Source of the DNA: Viridibacterium sp035456105
Lineage (GTDB): Bacteria; Pseudomonadota; Gammaproteobacteria; Burkholderiales; Rhodocyclaceae
Reading direction: 5' to 3'
NCBI GenBank assembly: GCA_035456105.1
Contig: DATIDV010000037.1
Coordinates: 1-64,000, forward strand
Length of the DNA stretch: 64,000 nt
Positions 34,082-41,258 of the stretch are shown in pieces. Numbering within the stretch: position 1 is the first letter of the stretch; the number at the start of each line of letters is the position of its first letter. The position numbers and the translations under genes are program-made. A model generated the notes under the pieces. That model made no database searches. It was not told the origin of the DNA and saw nothing but the letters and a program-made list of their open reading frames with translations.

Positions 34082-34660
34082 TCAATCGGCAATGACAGAA
34101 GCCAGGGTTTCGTGCTCCTGTTCTTTGGGCAGGATCGCCCACAGATCAGCCATCTCGTCGGCATGTTCTTCCTCCACGGCGAGGATGCCTTCCAGCATGC
34201 GTCGTGTCGTCGGATCGTCGTCAGCAAGGTAGTTGATCATGTCGCGGTAACTGTCGATGGCGATGCGTTCCGCCACCAGGTTTTCCTTGATCATGTTTTC
34301 GAGGGTGGTGCCTTTCACATACTCGGCATGGCTGCGGCCGCGCAAGCTGTCGGGGTCGAAGTCCGGTTCGCCTCCCAACTGCACAATGCGCTCGGCAATC
34401 ATGTCGGCATGCTCAAGCTCCTGGTTCGCATGAATCAGGAACTCGTCAGCCACACTCTTCGAGTGGATGCCGCGCGCCATGAAGTGGTGGCGTCGATAGC
34501 GCATGACGCACACCAGTTCAGTGGCGAGGGCTTCGTTAAGCAGACTCACGACTGCGCTCCGGTCTGCGCTGTATCCGGCCGTGACTGCGCCTTCATCAAC
34601 GTCTTTCCGGGCGCGCAGACGCAGCGTCTGTACGTCGGTGATCTGCGTATTGGTCGACAT
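34082..34660 (-). CDS. Ferritin-like (bacterioferritin-type) iron-storage protein
   Basis: 192 residues. A four-helix ferritin-like domain is indicated by two Glu...ExxH-type metal motifs: LNEALATELVCVMRYRRHHF, NQELEHADMIAERIVQLGG, ENLVAERIAIDSYRDMINYL and EGILAVEEEHADEMADL. It should form a di-iron centre and oxidise or store iron. It starts 3 bases after the BON gene's stop, so the two are co-transcribed. It differs from the Dps gene at 11931. Iron sequestration under stress fits the island. Confidence 0.85.
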   Translation of the reverse strand: MSTNTQITDVQTLRLRARKDVDEGAVTAGYSADRSAVVSLLNEALATELVCVMRYRRHHFMARGIHSKSVADEFLIHANQELEHADMIAERIVQLGGEPDFDPDSLRGRSHAEYVKGTTLENMIKENLVAERIAIDSYRDMINYLADDDPTTRRMLEGILAVEEEHADEMADLWAILPKEQEHETLASVIAD

Positions 34661-34663
34661 GAT

Positions 34664-34993
34664 TTACTTGACCCGGATGTCGTTCTTGACGGACTTCACG
34701 CCGCCGACGCTGGAGGCAATGGAAACGGCCTTGTTCGCCGCGGCCTGTGAGCTGACGAAGCCACTGAGTTGCACCACGCCCTTGAAGGTTTCAACACTGA
34801 TTTCGGTGGACGTCTTGAGACTCTCGTCCTTCAGGATCAGGCTCTTGACCTTGGTGGTAATGACGCTGTCGTCAATGTATTCGCCTGTCCCTTCCTTGGT
34901 CGGTGTGGACGAGCAGCCCACGGCGGTCAGCAATGTTGCGCCGAGGAAAATCGAGACAAGCGGGGCCGCGAGGGATTTTTTGAGGTTTTTCAT
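34664..34993 (-). CDS. BON-domain lipoprotein
   Basis: 109 residues. A lipoprotein signal with lipobox AVGC (Cys about residue 27) is followed by one BON domain (about 40-108; DDSVITTKVKSLILKDE, ISVETFKGVVQLSGFVSS). BON domains of the OsmY type bind phospholipid and help to protect the envelope under stress. AGGAG precedes the ATG. It is the first gene of the operon BON, ferritin, DUF883, YqjE-like, YqjK-like, and the motif at 35215-35236 lies 222 bases upstream. Confidence 0.9.
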   Translation of the reverse strand: MKNLKKSLAAPLVSIFLGATLLTAVGCSSTPTKEGTGEYIDDSVITTKVKSLILKDESLKTSTEISVETFKGVVQLSGFVSSQAAANKAVSIASSVGGVKSVKNDIRVK

Positions 34994-35214
34994 GATGGCA
35001 CTCCTGGTGAGGAAAACTGCTGAATGAAATAACTGGATGACTCAGAACTGAATGACTCGGGAGCTCCCGGGGTCTGACTCAAAGGCGTCCGGTCAGCAAC
35101 AAGACCAGGACAATGACAACGACAATTTCAGGGCCTCCTGGCGATGCGCTATGCGCTTGCCGACGCGCGTGAATCAGGAGCCTGGAAACAACTTTAAATT
35201 CACGACTCGCGGGA

Positions 35215-35236
35215 CTCAGTGCGTTGCCGTACATAG
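35215..35236 (-). promoter_or_regulatory. Stress-island motif, copy 2 (upstream of BON operon)
   Basis: On the minus strand it reads CTAT, core GTACG-GCAA-CGCAC, then TGAG. It is 222 bases upstream of the BON lipoprotein start and points towards that operon. It aligns gap-free with the other four sites of the window. Confidence 0.5.
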
Positions 35237-35275
35237 CTCTGAATATTTTTCGGCCCGTGCAAATTCAGCGCGCGC

Positions 35276-35533
35276 TTACTTGTCAGGCCGTTCGCTATAG
35301 GGCTTCAAATTGCCGACCCAGTTGCAGGCAAATGAACGACATTGATAGCGACGACTGTTCGAGAACAGACTGGCAATGTGGTCAATGAAGCGACGCGGAA
35401 TGCGATAAGCGAGCTCGTGACATACGGGGCAGGTCTGGGTGTAAGCCGCACCGTAGCTGATGGCATAGCCGGTCGTTCGCCGCATGCGCTCATGGCACAC
35501 CGTTTCAGGGGGTGGAAAAATGACCGTGCTCAT
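35276..35533 (-). CDS. Small zinc-ribbon protein
   Basis: 85 residues from the ATG at 35533, with a weak G-rich site upstream; a longer frame reaches 35683. The C-terminal half has CPVCHELAYRIPRRFIDHIA followed by RRYQCRSFACNWVGNL, that is CxxC...CxxxxC, a probable zinc ribbon. No enzyme motif is seen. Proteins of this shape occur as lone small genes in Burkholderiales, to my recollection. Function unknown. The 368 bases between it and the DUF3309 gene contain only the motif at 35762. Confidence 0.6.
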   Translation of the reverse strand: MSTVIFPPPETVCHERMRRTTGYAISYGAAYTQTCPVCHELAYRIPRRFIDHIASLFSNSRRYQCRSFACNWVGNLKPYSERPDK

Positions 35534-35761
35534 GACAGGCACCCCACCGGCCGGACGCCACGGGCCAGCGCTGCAATAGCGTCGGCCGCGCTGCTGAGGC
35601 AGCGCCTGATCAAAACGATAACGCCTGATTCTTTGAGCTTCACGATAGCTCTCCTGTGTTGTGCAACGACGCACTGTGACCACACCGTAACGGCTGACTC
35701 ACGTTATGACGGTGCGCTGCCGAACACTGCCTGCAGAAAGAGCAGGGCCGCGCACTGAGTG

Positions 35762-35783
35762 CTATGTGCGCGATCGCACGGAG
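35762..35783 (+). promoter_or_regulatory. Stress-island motif, copy 3 (upstream of DUF3309)
   Basis: CTAT, core GTGCG-CGAT-CGCAC, then GGAG. The core is a perfect 5-4-5 inverted repeat. It lies 118 bases upstream of the GTG start of the DUF3309 gene, pointing towards it. Confidence 0.55.
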
Positions 35784-35901
35784 TGGCTGAGGAAACCGCC
35801 TTACGCTCAAAGGACGCCGGGGAGTGTATTCACCACTCATGCGTCATCGACCGGGCCATATCGCTCCTGTCGTTTAATTGAAAATACAAAGGAGACACGT
35901 C

Positions 35902-36060
35902 GTGACTATCGGAACTCTTCTACTGGTCGTCCTGGTTGTACTGATGATCGGAGCTGCGCCTGGTTGGGCCCACAGCCGAAGCTGGGGCTATGCGCCCAGT
36001 GGTGGCCTTGGCCTGATTCTTCTTGTTGTCGTTGTGCTGCTTCTGATGGGGAGGCTGTGA
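35902..36060 (+). CDS. DUF3309-family small membrane protein
   Basis: 52 residues from a GTG at 35902 with AAAGGAGA 7 bases upstream. Two hydrophobic helices flank the family core WAHSRSWGYAPSGGLGLILL. Such tiny proteins are common in proteobacteria and often stress-induced; the function is unknown. Its TGA overlaps the next ATG (TGATG at 36058-36062), so it is coupled to the sorbosone-dehydrogenase-like gene. Confidence 0.82.
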   Translation: MTIGTLLLVVLVVLMIGAAPGWAHSRSWGYAPSGGLGLILLVVVVLLLMGRL

Positions 36061-37409
36061 TGAACGCCCGGCGAGCACCAACGGCCAGAACTGCTTTCTG
36101 TGTCGTAATGGGCGCCGCCGCCCTGGCGCTTTCGGGCTGCGGCGATGTGGCAAAACTTCCCGTCTCGGCTGGCACGGGGCCTCAACCGACATTGCCAGCG
36201 CCAAAGACCTCGACGATTCCGACCGTGAACGTCGCGCCTGCCATGGGCTGGTCGCCGGGGTCGGCGCCGCAGGCCGCTGCGGGCATGCGCGTGGTGGCGT
36301 TTGCCACGGGGCTCGACCATCCGCGCTGGCTTTACGCCCTCCCCAATGGCGATGTGCTCGTGGCTGAAACGAACGCGCCTCGCAAGCCTGATGATGGCAA
36401 TGGCTTCAGAGGCTGGGTGATGAAGTTGATGATGAAGCAGGCTGGCGCACAGGCGCCAAGTGCCAATCGCATCACGTTGTTGCGAGATGTGAACGGTGAC
36501 GGCGTGGCGGATCTGAGCGCGGTGTTGATACAGGGCCTGAACTCACCTTTCGGCATGGCACTGGTGGGCGCCGACCTGTATGTCGCGGCCTCCGACGCGG
36601 TGTTGAAATTTCCCTATGTCACAGGTGAGACACGCATCACCGCACCGGGTGTCAAGGTCGTGGCCTTGCCGGGAGGGCCGATCAATCACCACTGGACCAA
36701 GAACATCATCGCCAGTCCTGATGGCAACAAGCTCTACATCACCGTCGGCTCCAACAGCAATGTGGGCGAACGTGGCATGGAAGCCGAAGCCGATCGCGCC
36801 GCCATTTGGGAACTGGACCTGCACAGCGGCGCGCACCGCGTCTTTGCCTCCGGTCTGAGAAATCCGAATGGCATGGCCTGGGAGCCAACGACGGGCGCAC
36901 TGTGGACTGTGGTGAACGAGCGCGACGAAATCGGCAGCGATCTGGTGCCGGACTACATGACCTCGGTGCGCGATGGCGGCTTCTATGGCTGGCCCTATAG
37001 CTACTACGGCCAGCACGTTGACGATCGCGTCAAGCCACAACAGCCGGCGCTGGTGGCCGCAGCCATTGCGCCCGACTACGCGCTGGGTCCGCACACCGCT
37101 TCGCTGGGGCTCGTGTCGTCGGTTGGCACGACGTTGCTGCCGCCGTTCGATCACGGCATGTTCATCGGCCAGCACGGTTCGTGGAACCGCAATCCGCACA
37201 GCGGCTACAAGGTGATCTACGTGCCTTTTGTGGACGGCAAACCTTCAGGCTCGCCCATCGACGTGCTGACCGGTTTCCTGAGCGACAAGGGCAACGCCTT
37301 CGGCCGCCCGGTAGGTGTGGCGATCGACAAGCAGGGCGCGCTGCTGGTCGCTGATGACGTGGGCAACGTAATCTGGCGCGTCAGTGCGCCGCCTGTGGCA
37401 GCACCGTAA
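36060..37409 (+). CDS. PQQ-type sugar/sorbosone dehydrogenase-like lipoprotein
   Basis: 449 residues. A signal peptide with lipobox LSGC (Cys about residue 28) and a Pro/Thr linker lead to a six-bladed beta-propeller of the soluble glucose dehydrogenase/sorbosone dehydrogenase group: ATGLDHPRWLYALPNGDVLV, INHHWTKNIIASPDGNKLYI, ASGLRNPNGMAWEPTTGALW, NERDEIGSDLVPDYM and FIGQHGSWNRNP. Members use PQQ and Ca(II) to oxidise sugars in the periplasm; whether this one binds PQQ is unproven, and no PQQ synthesis genes are in the window. It overlaps the DUF3309 gene, an association that may reflect shared stress induction. Confidence 0.85.
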   Translation: MNARRAPTARTAFCVVMGAAALALSGCGDVAKLPVSAGTGPQPTLPAPKTSTIPTVNVAPAMGWSPGSAPQAAAGMRVVAFATGLDHPRWLYALPNGDVLVAETNAPRKPDDGNGFRGWVMKLMMKQAGAQAPSANRITLLRDVNGDGVADLSAVLIQGLNSPFGMALVGADLYVAASDAVLKFPYVTGETRITAPGVKVVALPGGPINHHWTKNIIASPDGNKLYITVGSNSNVGERGMEAEADRAAIWELDLHSGAHRVFASGLRNPNGMAWEPTTGALWTVVNERDEIGSDLVPDYMTSVRDGGFYGWPYSYYGQHVDDRVKPQQPALVAAAIAPDYALGPHTASLGLVSSVGTTLLPPFDHGMFIGQHGSWNRNPHSGYKVIYVPFVDGKPSGSPIDVLTGFLSDKGNAFGRPVGVAIDKQGALLVADDVGNVIWRVSAPPVAAP

Positions 37410-37562
37410 GCGCCCTGGAGGGTGAGGCAGGCGTCCGCGACGCGCCTCGCAAAGGAACGTGTTCGGGAATTCCGCAGAGCCCTGATGCCCCTGCGAGCAA
37501 GAAAGGAAAAGCCTGTCGGCGGCTTGATTCAGTTCACTTGAGCGTCGCGCATGGAAAAACCT

Positions 37563-37633
37563 CGTCATCCCGGCGAAAGCCGGGATCCAGTCACTACGCG
37601 TGGATCTGGATCCCGGCCTTCGCCGGGATGACG
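37563..37633. repeat. Core of the palindromic repeat, copy D
   Basis: Both central hairpins are present (CGTCATCCCGGCGAAAGCCG... and its mirror), but the spacer differs from copies A and C and the AGAAACTGTTCACGATC ends are absent. It lies between the convergent genes at 36060-37409 and 37705-38760 and could act as a two-way terminator. The rest of this 295-base gap holds nothing else I recognise. Confidence 0.7.
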
Positions 37634-37704
37634 AACGTGTTTTAGAAAATCCATAGTTGAACGGAATCAATACCGTTAGCTGGCTTTTTCGCTCTGCGCT
37701 CGCG

Positions 37705-38760
37705 CTATTTCACCTCATGCGTGACGGTCACGTCCTCGATCTCCACGCGGCGATTCGGCTCCAGGCACGTGATCAGTGCCTTGCGTGCCTTTTGTGTGCA
37801 AGTCACGACAGGATCCGCCTCGCCTTTCCCCACCGCTGTAACGCGCTCTGCCGGCACACCCTTGCTGACCAGATAGGTCTTCACCGCATCCGCGCGCTGC
37901 TGCGATAGCTTCATGTTGTAGTTATGACTACCCAGTCGATCGGTATAGCCATTGACGGTGATGGAAGCATTGCTGGTGTCTTTGATCAACGCTGAAGCGA
38001 GGTCGTCCAGCTTGGGTTGAGCGGGCTGCAGTGCGGCGCTGTTGAAAGCGAAAAGTTCGCTGGCTGACAAGGTGGTCTTCTGGAACTTCGGAGCGGGCGG
38101 TGGGGGTGGTGGTGCAGGCGTCGGAGCGGGCGCCGGAGCAGGCGCGGCAGCGGGCGCCGCAGCGGCGACATAAGGCGCCGGCGTTTTGCCGAAGGCCCAG
38201 ATCAGTCCCAAGTTGAACAGTTTTGTATTGGCATGGCTGAAGCCATAGCCACGCGGGTCGACGAAGGCATGTGCCAAGCGGTAGTCGGCCTGCATGCCCA
38301 GCCGATCGGTGAACAGGTACTGGAAGCCCAGACCGCCCGTGATGAACGGAGCCGTGCCGGCTCCGTGGATATCCGTTCTCGGGATATCAAACTGAGCACC
38401 CGCGCCGGCGAGCAGGAAGGGGCGGAACTTGCTACGCGAGAACAGGAGCAGCATGTCTGCACCGAGCGTGTTCTGCCGATAGCTGCCCCCCTCGTCCCAG
38501 GTGCGGCTCCATGCGGTCCCGATCTGCAGATCCCAGTATTGGGCAACGGGCTTGCCGAGGCGCGCGGTTGCACCCCAGCCATTTTTCGCCGCGTGGAAAT
38601 GATCCTCGGGATCGAAGTAGTTGGCGCCCAGGTAGCCGTACCACGACGGATTGTATGCAGGCTGGGAATCCTGCGCGCTGACGGGGGCCATGGCATTCGC
38701 CCCTAGCAAGGCAATAGACAAGGCAATTGGTCTGACTATCGTGCTGATCTCGTGTTGCAT
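37705..38760 (-). CDS. OmpA-family outer-membrane protein
   Basis: 351 residues from the ATG at 38760 (GGAGG upstream). A signal peptide is cleaved after VSA (about residue 29). An eight-stranded OmpA-like beta-barrel (about 35-195) follows, then an Ala/Pro hinge, and a C-terminal OmpA peptidoglycan-binding domain (about 230-345) with NGYTDRLGSHNYNMKLSQQR, ADAVKTYLVSKGV and EPNRRVEIE. It should tie the outer membrane to peptidoglycan. Two Cys in the C-terminal domain (VTCTQKARKALITCLEPNRR) could form a disulfide. Confidence 0.92.
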   Translation of the reverse strand: MQHEISTIVRPIALSIALLGANAMAPVSAQDSQPAYNPSWYGYLGANYFDPEDHFHAAKNGWGATARLGKPVAQYWDLQIGTAWSRTWDEGGSYRQNTLGADMLLLFSRSKFRPFLLAGAGAQFDIPRTDIHGAGTAPFITGGLGFQYLFTDRLGMQADYRLAHAFVDPRGYGFSHANTKLFNLGLIWAFGKTPAPYVAAAAPAAAPAPAPAPTPAPPPPPPAPKFQKTTLSASELFAFNSAALQPAQPKLDDLASALIKDTSNASITVNGYTDRLGSHNYNMKLSQQRADAVKTYLVSKGVPAERVTAVGKGEADPVVTCTQKARKALITCLEPNRRVEIEDVTVTHEVK

Positions 38761-39666
38761 GGAAAAGCCTCCGCTTGGATTTTCTTGAGGGGGACGCCAG
38801 ACCTGCGTTCCATCCGGCGACATGAAGGTGCTGAAATACTTGCAGGCCGCTTATTCACCATAGATAAGAGCTGCAAAATATGAAGGCCGGCATGGCATGC
38901 CGTGACCTTATTCGCGCTTGAAGTGGTGCAAAAAAACAACGCGTTCCGGCCTTCGGCACGTTTTGCGCTGTCAAACGATGGGAACAGGAACGACGGGGGC
39001 CAGGAACGAGGGGGTCTTCGCGTGCACATGGATTTGCGTGACGCACAGCTCGATATGCCGTATGCAACCGGCGGCGCCTGCGCGCGGCCTGGCCGCCCCG
39101 CAAGCCGCTTTGCGGGTTGCGCCGAAGTGCTTGGTCGGGGCTGAGAAGCGCCATGAACGCCCGGAATTTCGCCGGCGTCGACTTTGGTGAGGGGGCAGTT
39201 GCAGCGGCGTGAACCTTGCCCACGGCATGACATCGAGAAACAGACGGCCAATTCCCCTGACAGCCGATGACTGTTCGGTCCTTCATTTGCCACGCAGGTT
39301 CGGGCGGCCTTCGTATGAACCGGATCGCCGAAGGGTATGAAATCGCCGTTGGATGCTCTGTGCGTTCGCCAACGCAAAGGCAGGCGATGCGGCTTGTCCG
39401 AGCTCACGCTTCGTGCGTCAGCGCACGAAAGCGGGGAGGCGCTTGCGCGCAAGGTTGAGGCGTTGCACTTGCCAGCTCATCAAGCCTGCCGGGCTATGTG
39501 TGCCAACCAACAGACGCGGTAGTGCGCCAGCAATACGCTGATGTCATCCAGGCCAGCGTGTCCGCAATGTAAGGCGTGCAGGGCGGGCTATGGCTTCTTG
39601 GTACAGAGAAGCGCTTTTCCGACTGCTCGGGTAGTCCTTGAAATTCAATAAACAGAGGAATTAATC
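38761..39666. other. 906-base region without a recognised gene
   Basis: No frame shows family features; the frames are long only because of high GC. It contains two perfect palindromes, TGCGTT-CGCC-AACGCA (39361-39376) and TTCGTGCG-TCAG-CGCACGAA (39410-39429), and the motif at 39494-39515. The second palindrome includes GTGCG-TCAG-CGCAC, the same core as the stress-island motif. Confidence 0.4.
39494..39515 (+). promoter_or_regulatory. Stress-island motif, copy 4 (upstream of exported helical protein)
   Basis: CTAT, core GTGTG-CCAA-CCAAC, then AGAC. The right half-site is the weakest of the five, but the left half and flanks are intact. It is 151 bases upstream of the gene at 39667. Confidence 0.5.
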
Positions 39667-40281
39667 ATGAACAAACTCACCATGAATTTGATGGCTTTGG
39701 CGCTTGGCGTCGCATTCAGTTCCAGTGCCATGGCACAAGCCGTGGCACGGGACGAATACAAAGCCTCGGAGCAGAAGATCGCCACGGAATACAAGTCGGC
39801 GAAGAAGGCATGTGACGCCTTCAAAGACAACAAGAAGGATATCTGTCTTGCTGAGGCCAAGGGTAAGGACCGCGTAGCCAAAGCTGAACTTAACGCCTCA
39901 TACAAACCATCAGCCAAGGCAAATCACAACGTACTCGTTGCCAAGGCCGAGGCTGATTACGCCGTGACCAAAGAGCATTGCGACGACCTCGCCGGAAACG
40001 CCAAGGCTGTTTGCCTGAAGGAAGCCAAGGCGAAAGAGACTTCAGCCAAAGCCAACGCAGATGTGAAAGAGAAGACGGCCAGTGCAAATGCTGAAGCCAG
40101 CACCAAAACCACCGACGCGAACAATGCAGCCAAGGCCACTGCCAGCGATGCCCGCAAGGACGCTGCCGAAGACAAGACAGATGCGCAGTACGAGGTCGAG
40201 AAGGCCAAGTGCGATGCCTGGGCCGGTGCTGCCAAGGACACCTGTCTGAAACAGGCCAAGGAACGCTTCGGCAAGCAGTAA
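39667..40281 (+). CDS. Exported Lys/Ala-rich helical protein with paired cysteines
   Basis: 204 residues. A signal peptide (MNKLTMNLMALALGVAFSSS, cleaved after AMA) precedes a highly charged Ala/Lys/Asp-rich helical protein. Three similar units carry the pattern KxxCDxxxxxxKxxCLxEAK (Cys pairs about 11 residues apart), which could form disulfides in the periplasm. GAGGAATTAATC precedes the ATG. The TolA-like composition is not evidence of a TolA role. Function unknown; it is grouped with small stress proteins and has the island motif upstream. Confidence 0.78.
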   Translation: MNKLTMNLMALALGVAFSSSAMAQAVARDEYKASEQKIATEYKSAKKACDAFKDNKKDICLAEAKGKDRVAKAELNASYKPSAKANHNVLVAKAEADYAVTKEHCDDLAGNAKAVCLKEAKAKETSAKANADVKEKTASANAEASTKTTDANNAAKATASDARKDAAEDKTDAQYEVEKAKCDAWAGAAKDTCLKQAKERFGKQ

Positions 40282-40383
40282 GCGACCAGATCCATGCCGT
40301 CCAGGCACGCGCAAGTCACATTTCTGGCGCTTGCCGGGTCGCAGGATTTTTATCGACGTAATGAGTTTTGCAGGGAGATTGTG

Positions 40384-40581
40384 ATGACGAAAATTGCAAA
40401 GAGTATCGGTACGGCCCTTCTCGCAATGACGCTCGTTGCCGGCATGGCAGCGTGCCAGAAGAAAGAAGGCCCTATGGAGAAAGCGGGCAAATCGGTCGAT
40501 CAGGCAGCGGACAAGGTCGGCGACAAAGTTGAGCAGGCCGGTGATGCAATGAAGGACGCAGCAAAGGGCGACAAAAAGTAG
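40384..40581 (+). CDS. Small lipoprotein with amphipathic helix
   Basis: 65 residues from the ATG at 40384 with GGGAGA upstream. The signal ends in lipobox GMAAC (Cys about residue 21), and the mature part is one amphipathic helix (GKSVDQAADKVGDKVEQAGD) of a kind seen in small envelope-stress lipoproteins. No enzymatic feature. It lies 102 bases after the helical protein gene and may share its transcript. Confidence 0.75.
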   Translation: MTKIAKSIGTALLAMTLVAGMAACQKKEGPMEKAGKSVDQAADKVGDKVEQAGDAMKDAAKGDKK

Positions 40582-40628
40582 CTGCTGCGAACGCAAGCCC
40601 TGCGGCGACAAAGCGTTGTGCGGCAGCA

Positions 40629-40650
40629 CTACGTGTGCCAGCGCACCGAC
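40629..40650 (+). promoter_or_regulatory. Stress-island motif, copy 5 (upstream of CsbD)
   Basis: CTAC, core GTGTG-CCAG-CGCAC, then CGAC. It is 176 bases upstream of the csbD-family gene. The rest of 40582-40826 shows nothing else. Confidence 0.55.
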
Positions 40651-40826
40651 TGTACGTGACGCCGCCGCTACGCTTGCCACATCACCCGGAGATTTGCTGC
40701 TGCCCACACGTGCCAAAGCGCTCGCAGGTCGGCAGCGAATGCGGGTTGATCAAGCGGCCTGTCGCAAGCGCAGGAAATTGTCTGTGCAGCGATATGCCAA
40801 AGATATTTTTACTCAGGAGAATTGAT

Positions 40827-41051
40827 ATGAACTGGGACATCATCGAAGGCAACTGGAAACAGTACAAAGGCAAGGTCAAGGCTCAATGGGGCAAGCTGAC
40901 TGACGATCATCTGGATGTGATCGCGGGGCGTCGCACCGAGCTGGCCGGCAAGATTCAGGAAGCCTATGGCGTCAGCAGGGACGACGCCGAGAAGCAGATT
41001 TCCAGCTTCGAAGCCGACTTCAAGGATGAGTCGGCAAAGAGTCGCCACTGA
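40827..41051 (+). CDS. CsbD-family stress protein
   Basis: 74 residues. The CsbD signature is complete: MNWDIIEGNWKQYKGKVKAQ, WGKLTDDHLDVIAGRRTELAG and KIQEAYGVSRDDAEKQISSF. CsbD proteins are small, soluble and strongly induced by general stress (in Bacillus under sigma-B); the biochemical role is unknown. AGGAGA lies 6 bases before the ATG. The island motif lies upstream at 40629. Confidence 0.92.
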   Translation: MNWDIIEGNWKQYKGKVKAQWGKLTDDHLDVIAGRRTELAGKIQEAYGVSRDDAEKQISSFEADFKDESAKSRH

Positions 41052-41059
41052 TCCATGAG

Positions 41060-41147
41060 CTGCGATTGCGAGATATTTGTCGCGATCGCAGTGGGCTCTC
41101 GGTGACCCAGTACGTCATGAACCAGGGAGCATGACGCACGGGGTCAC
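41060..41147 (+). other. Two consecutive strong stem-loops in the leader of the glucan synthase gene
   Basis: Stem-loop 1: CTGCGATTGCGA (41060-41071) pairs with TCGCGATCGCAG (41080-41091) over 12 positions with one G-T. Stem-loop 2: GTGACCC (41102-41108), GT and CGTCATG (41113-41119) pair with CATGACG (41130-41136), AC and GGGTCAC (41141-41147) around a 10-base loop. No T run follows either. They lie after csbD and 112-200 bases before the GTG of the glucan synthase, and could be an RNA leader, a terminator with Rho, or a protein-binding site. Confidence 0.5.
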
Positions 41148-41258
41148 GGAGAATCCTTTCGGCAAGCAAGCGCGTCACGGTTCTTTCCTGGCGCGTTTTC
41201 TTGTTCGTTCTTCCCCTGATGTTTCCGTATCTCAGACCCCACCCAAGGACGCCTCAAA

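Noticed and set aside
35052..35300. 82-codon plus-strand frame between the BON and zinc-ribbon genes
   Set aside because: Overlaps the end of the zinc-ribbon gene and the promoter motif of the BON operon; composition is unlike a real protein.
38736..39452. 238-codon minus-strand frame upstream of the ompA-like gene
   Set aside because: Cys/Arg/Ser-rich without any domain, overlaps the 5' end of the porin gene in another frame, and crosses the palindromes at 39361-39429.
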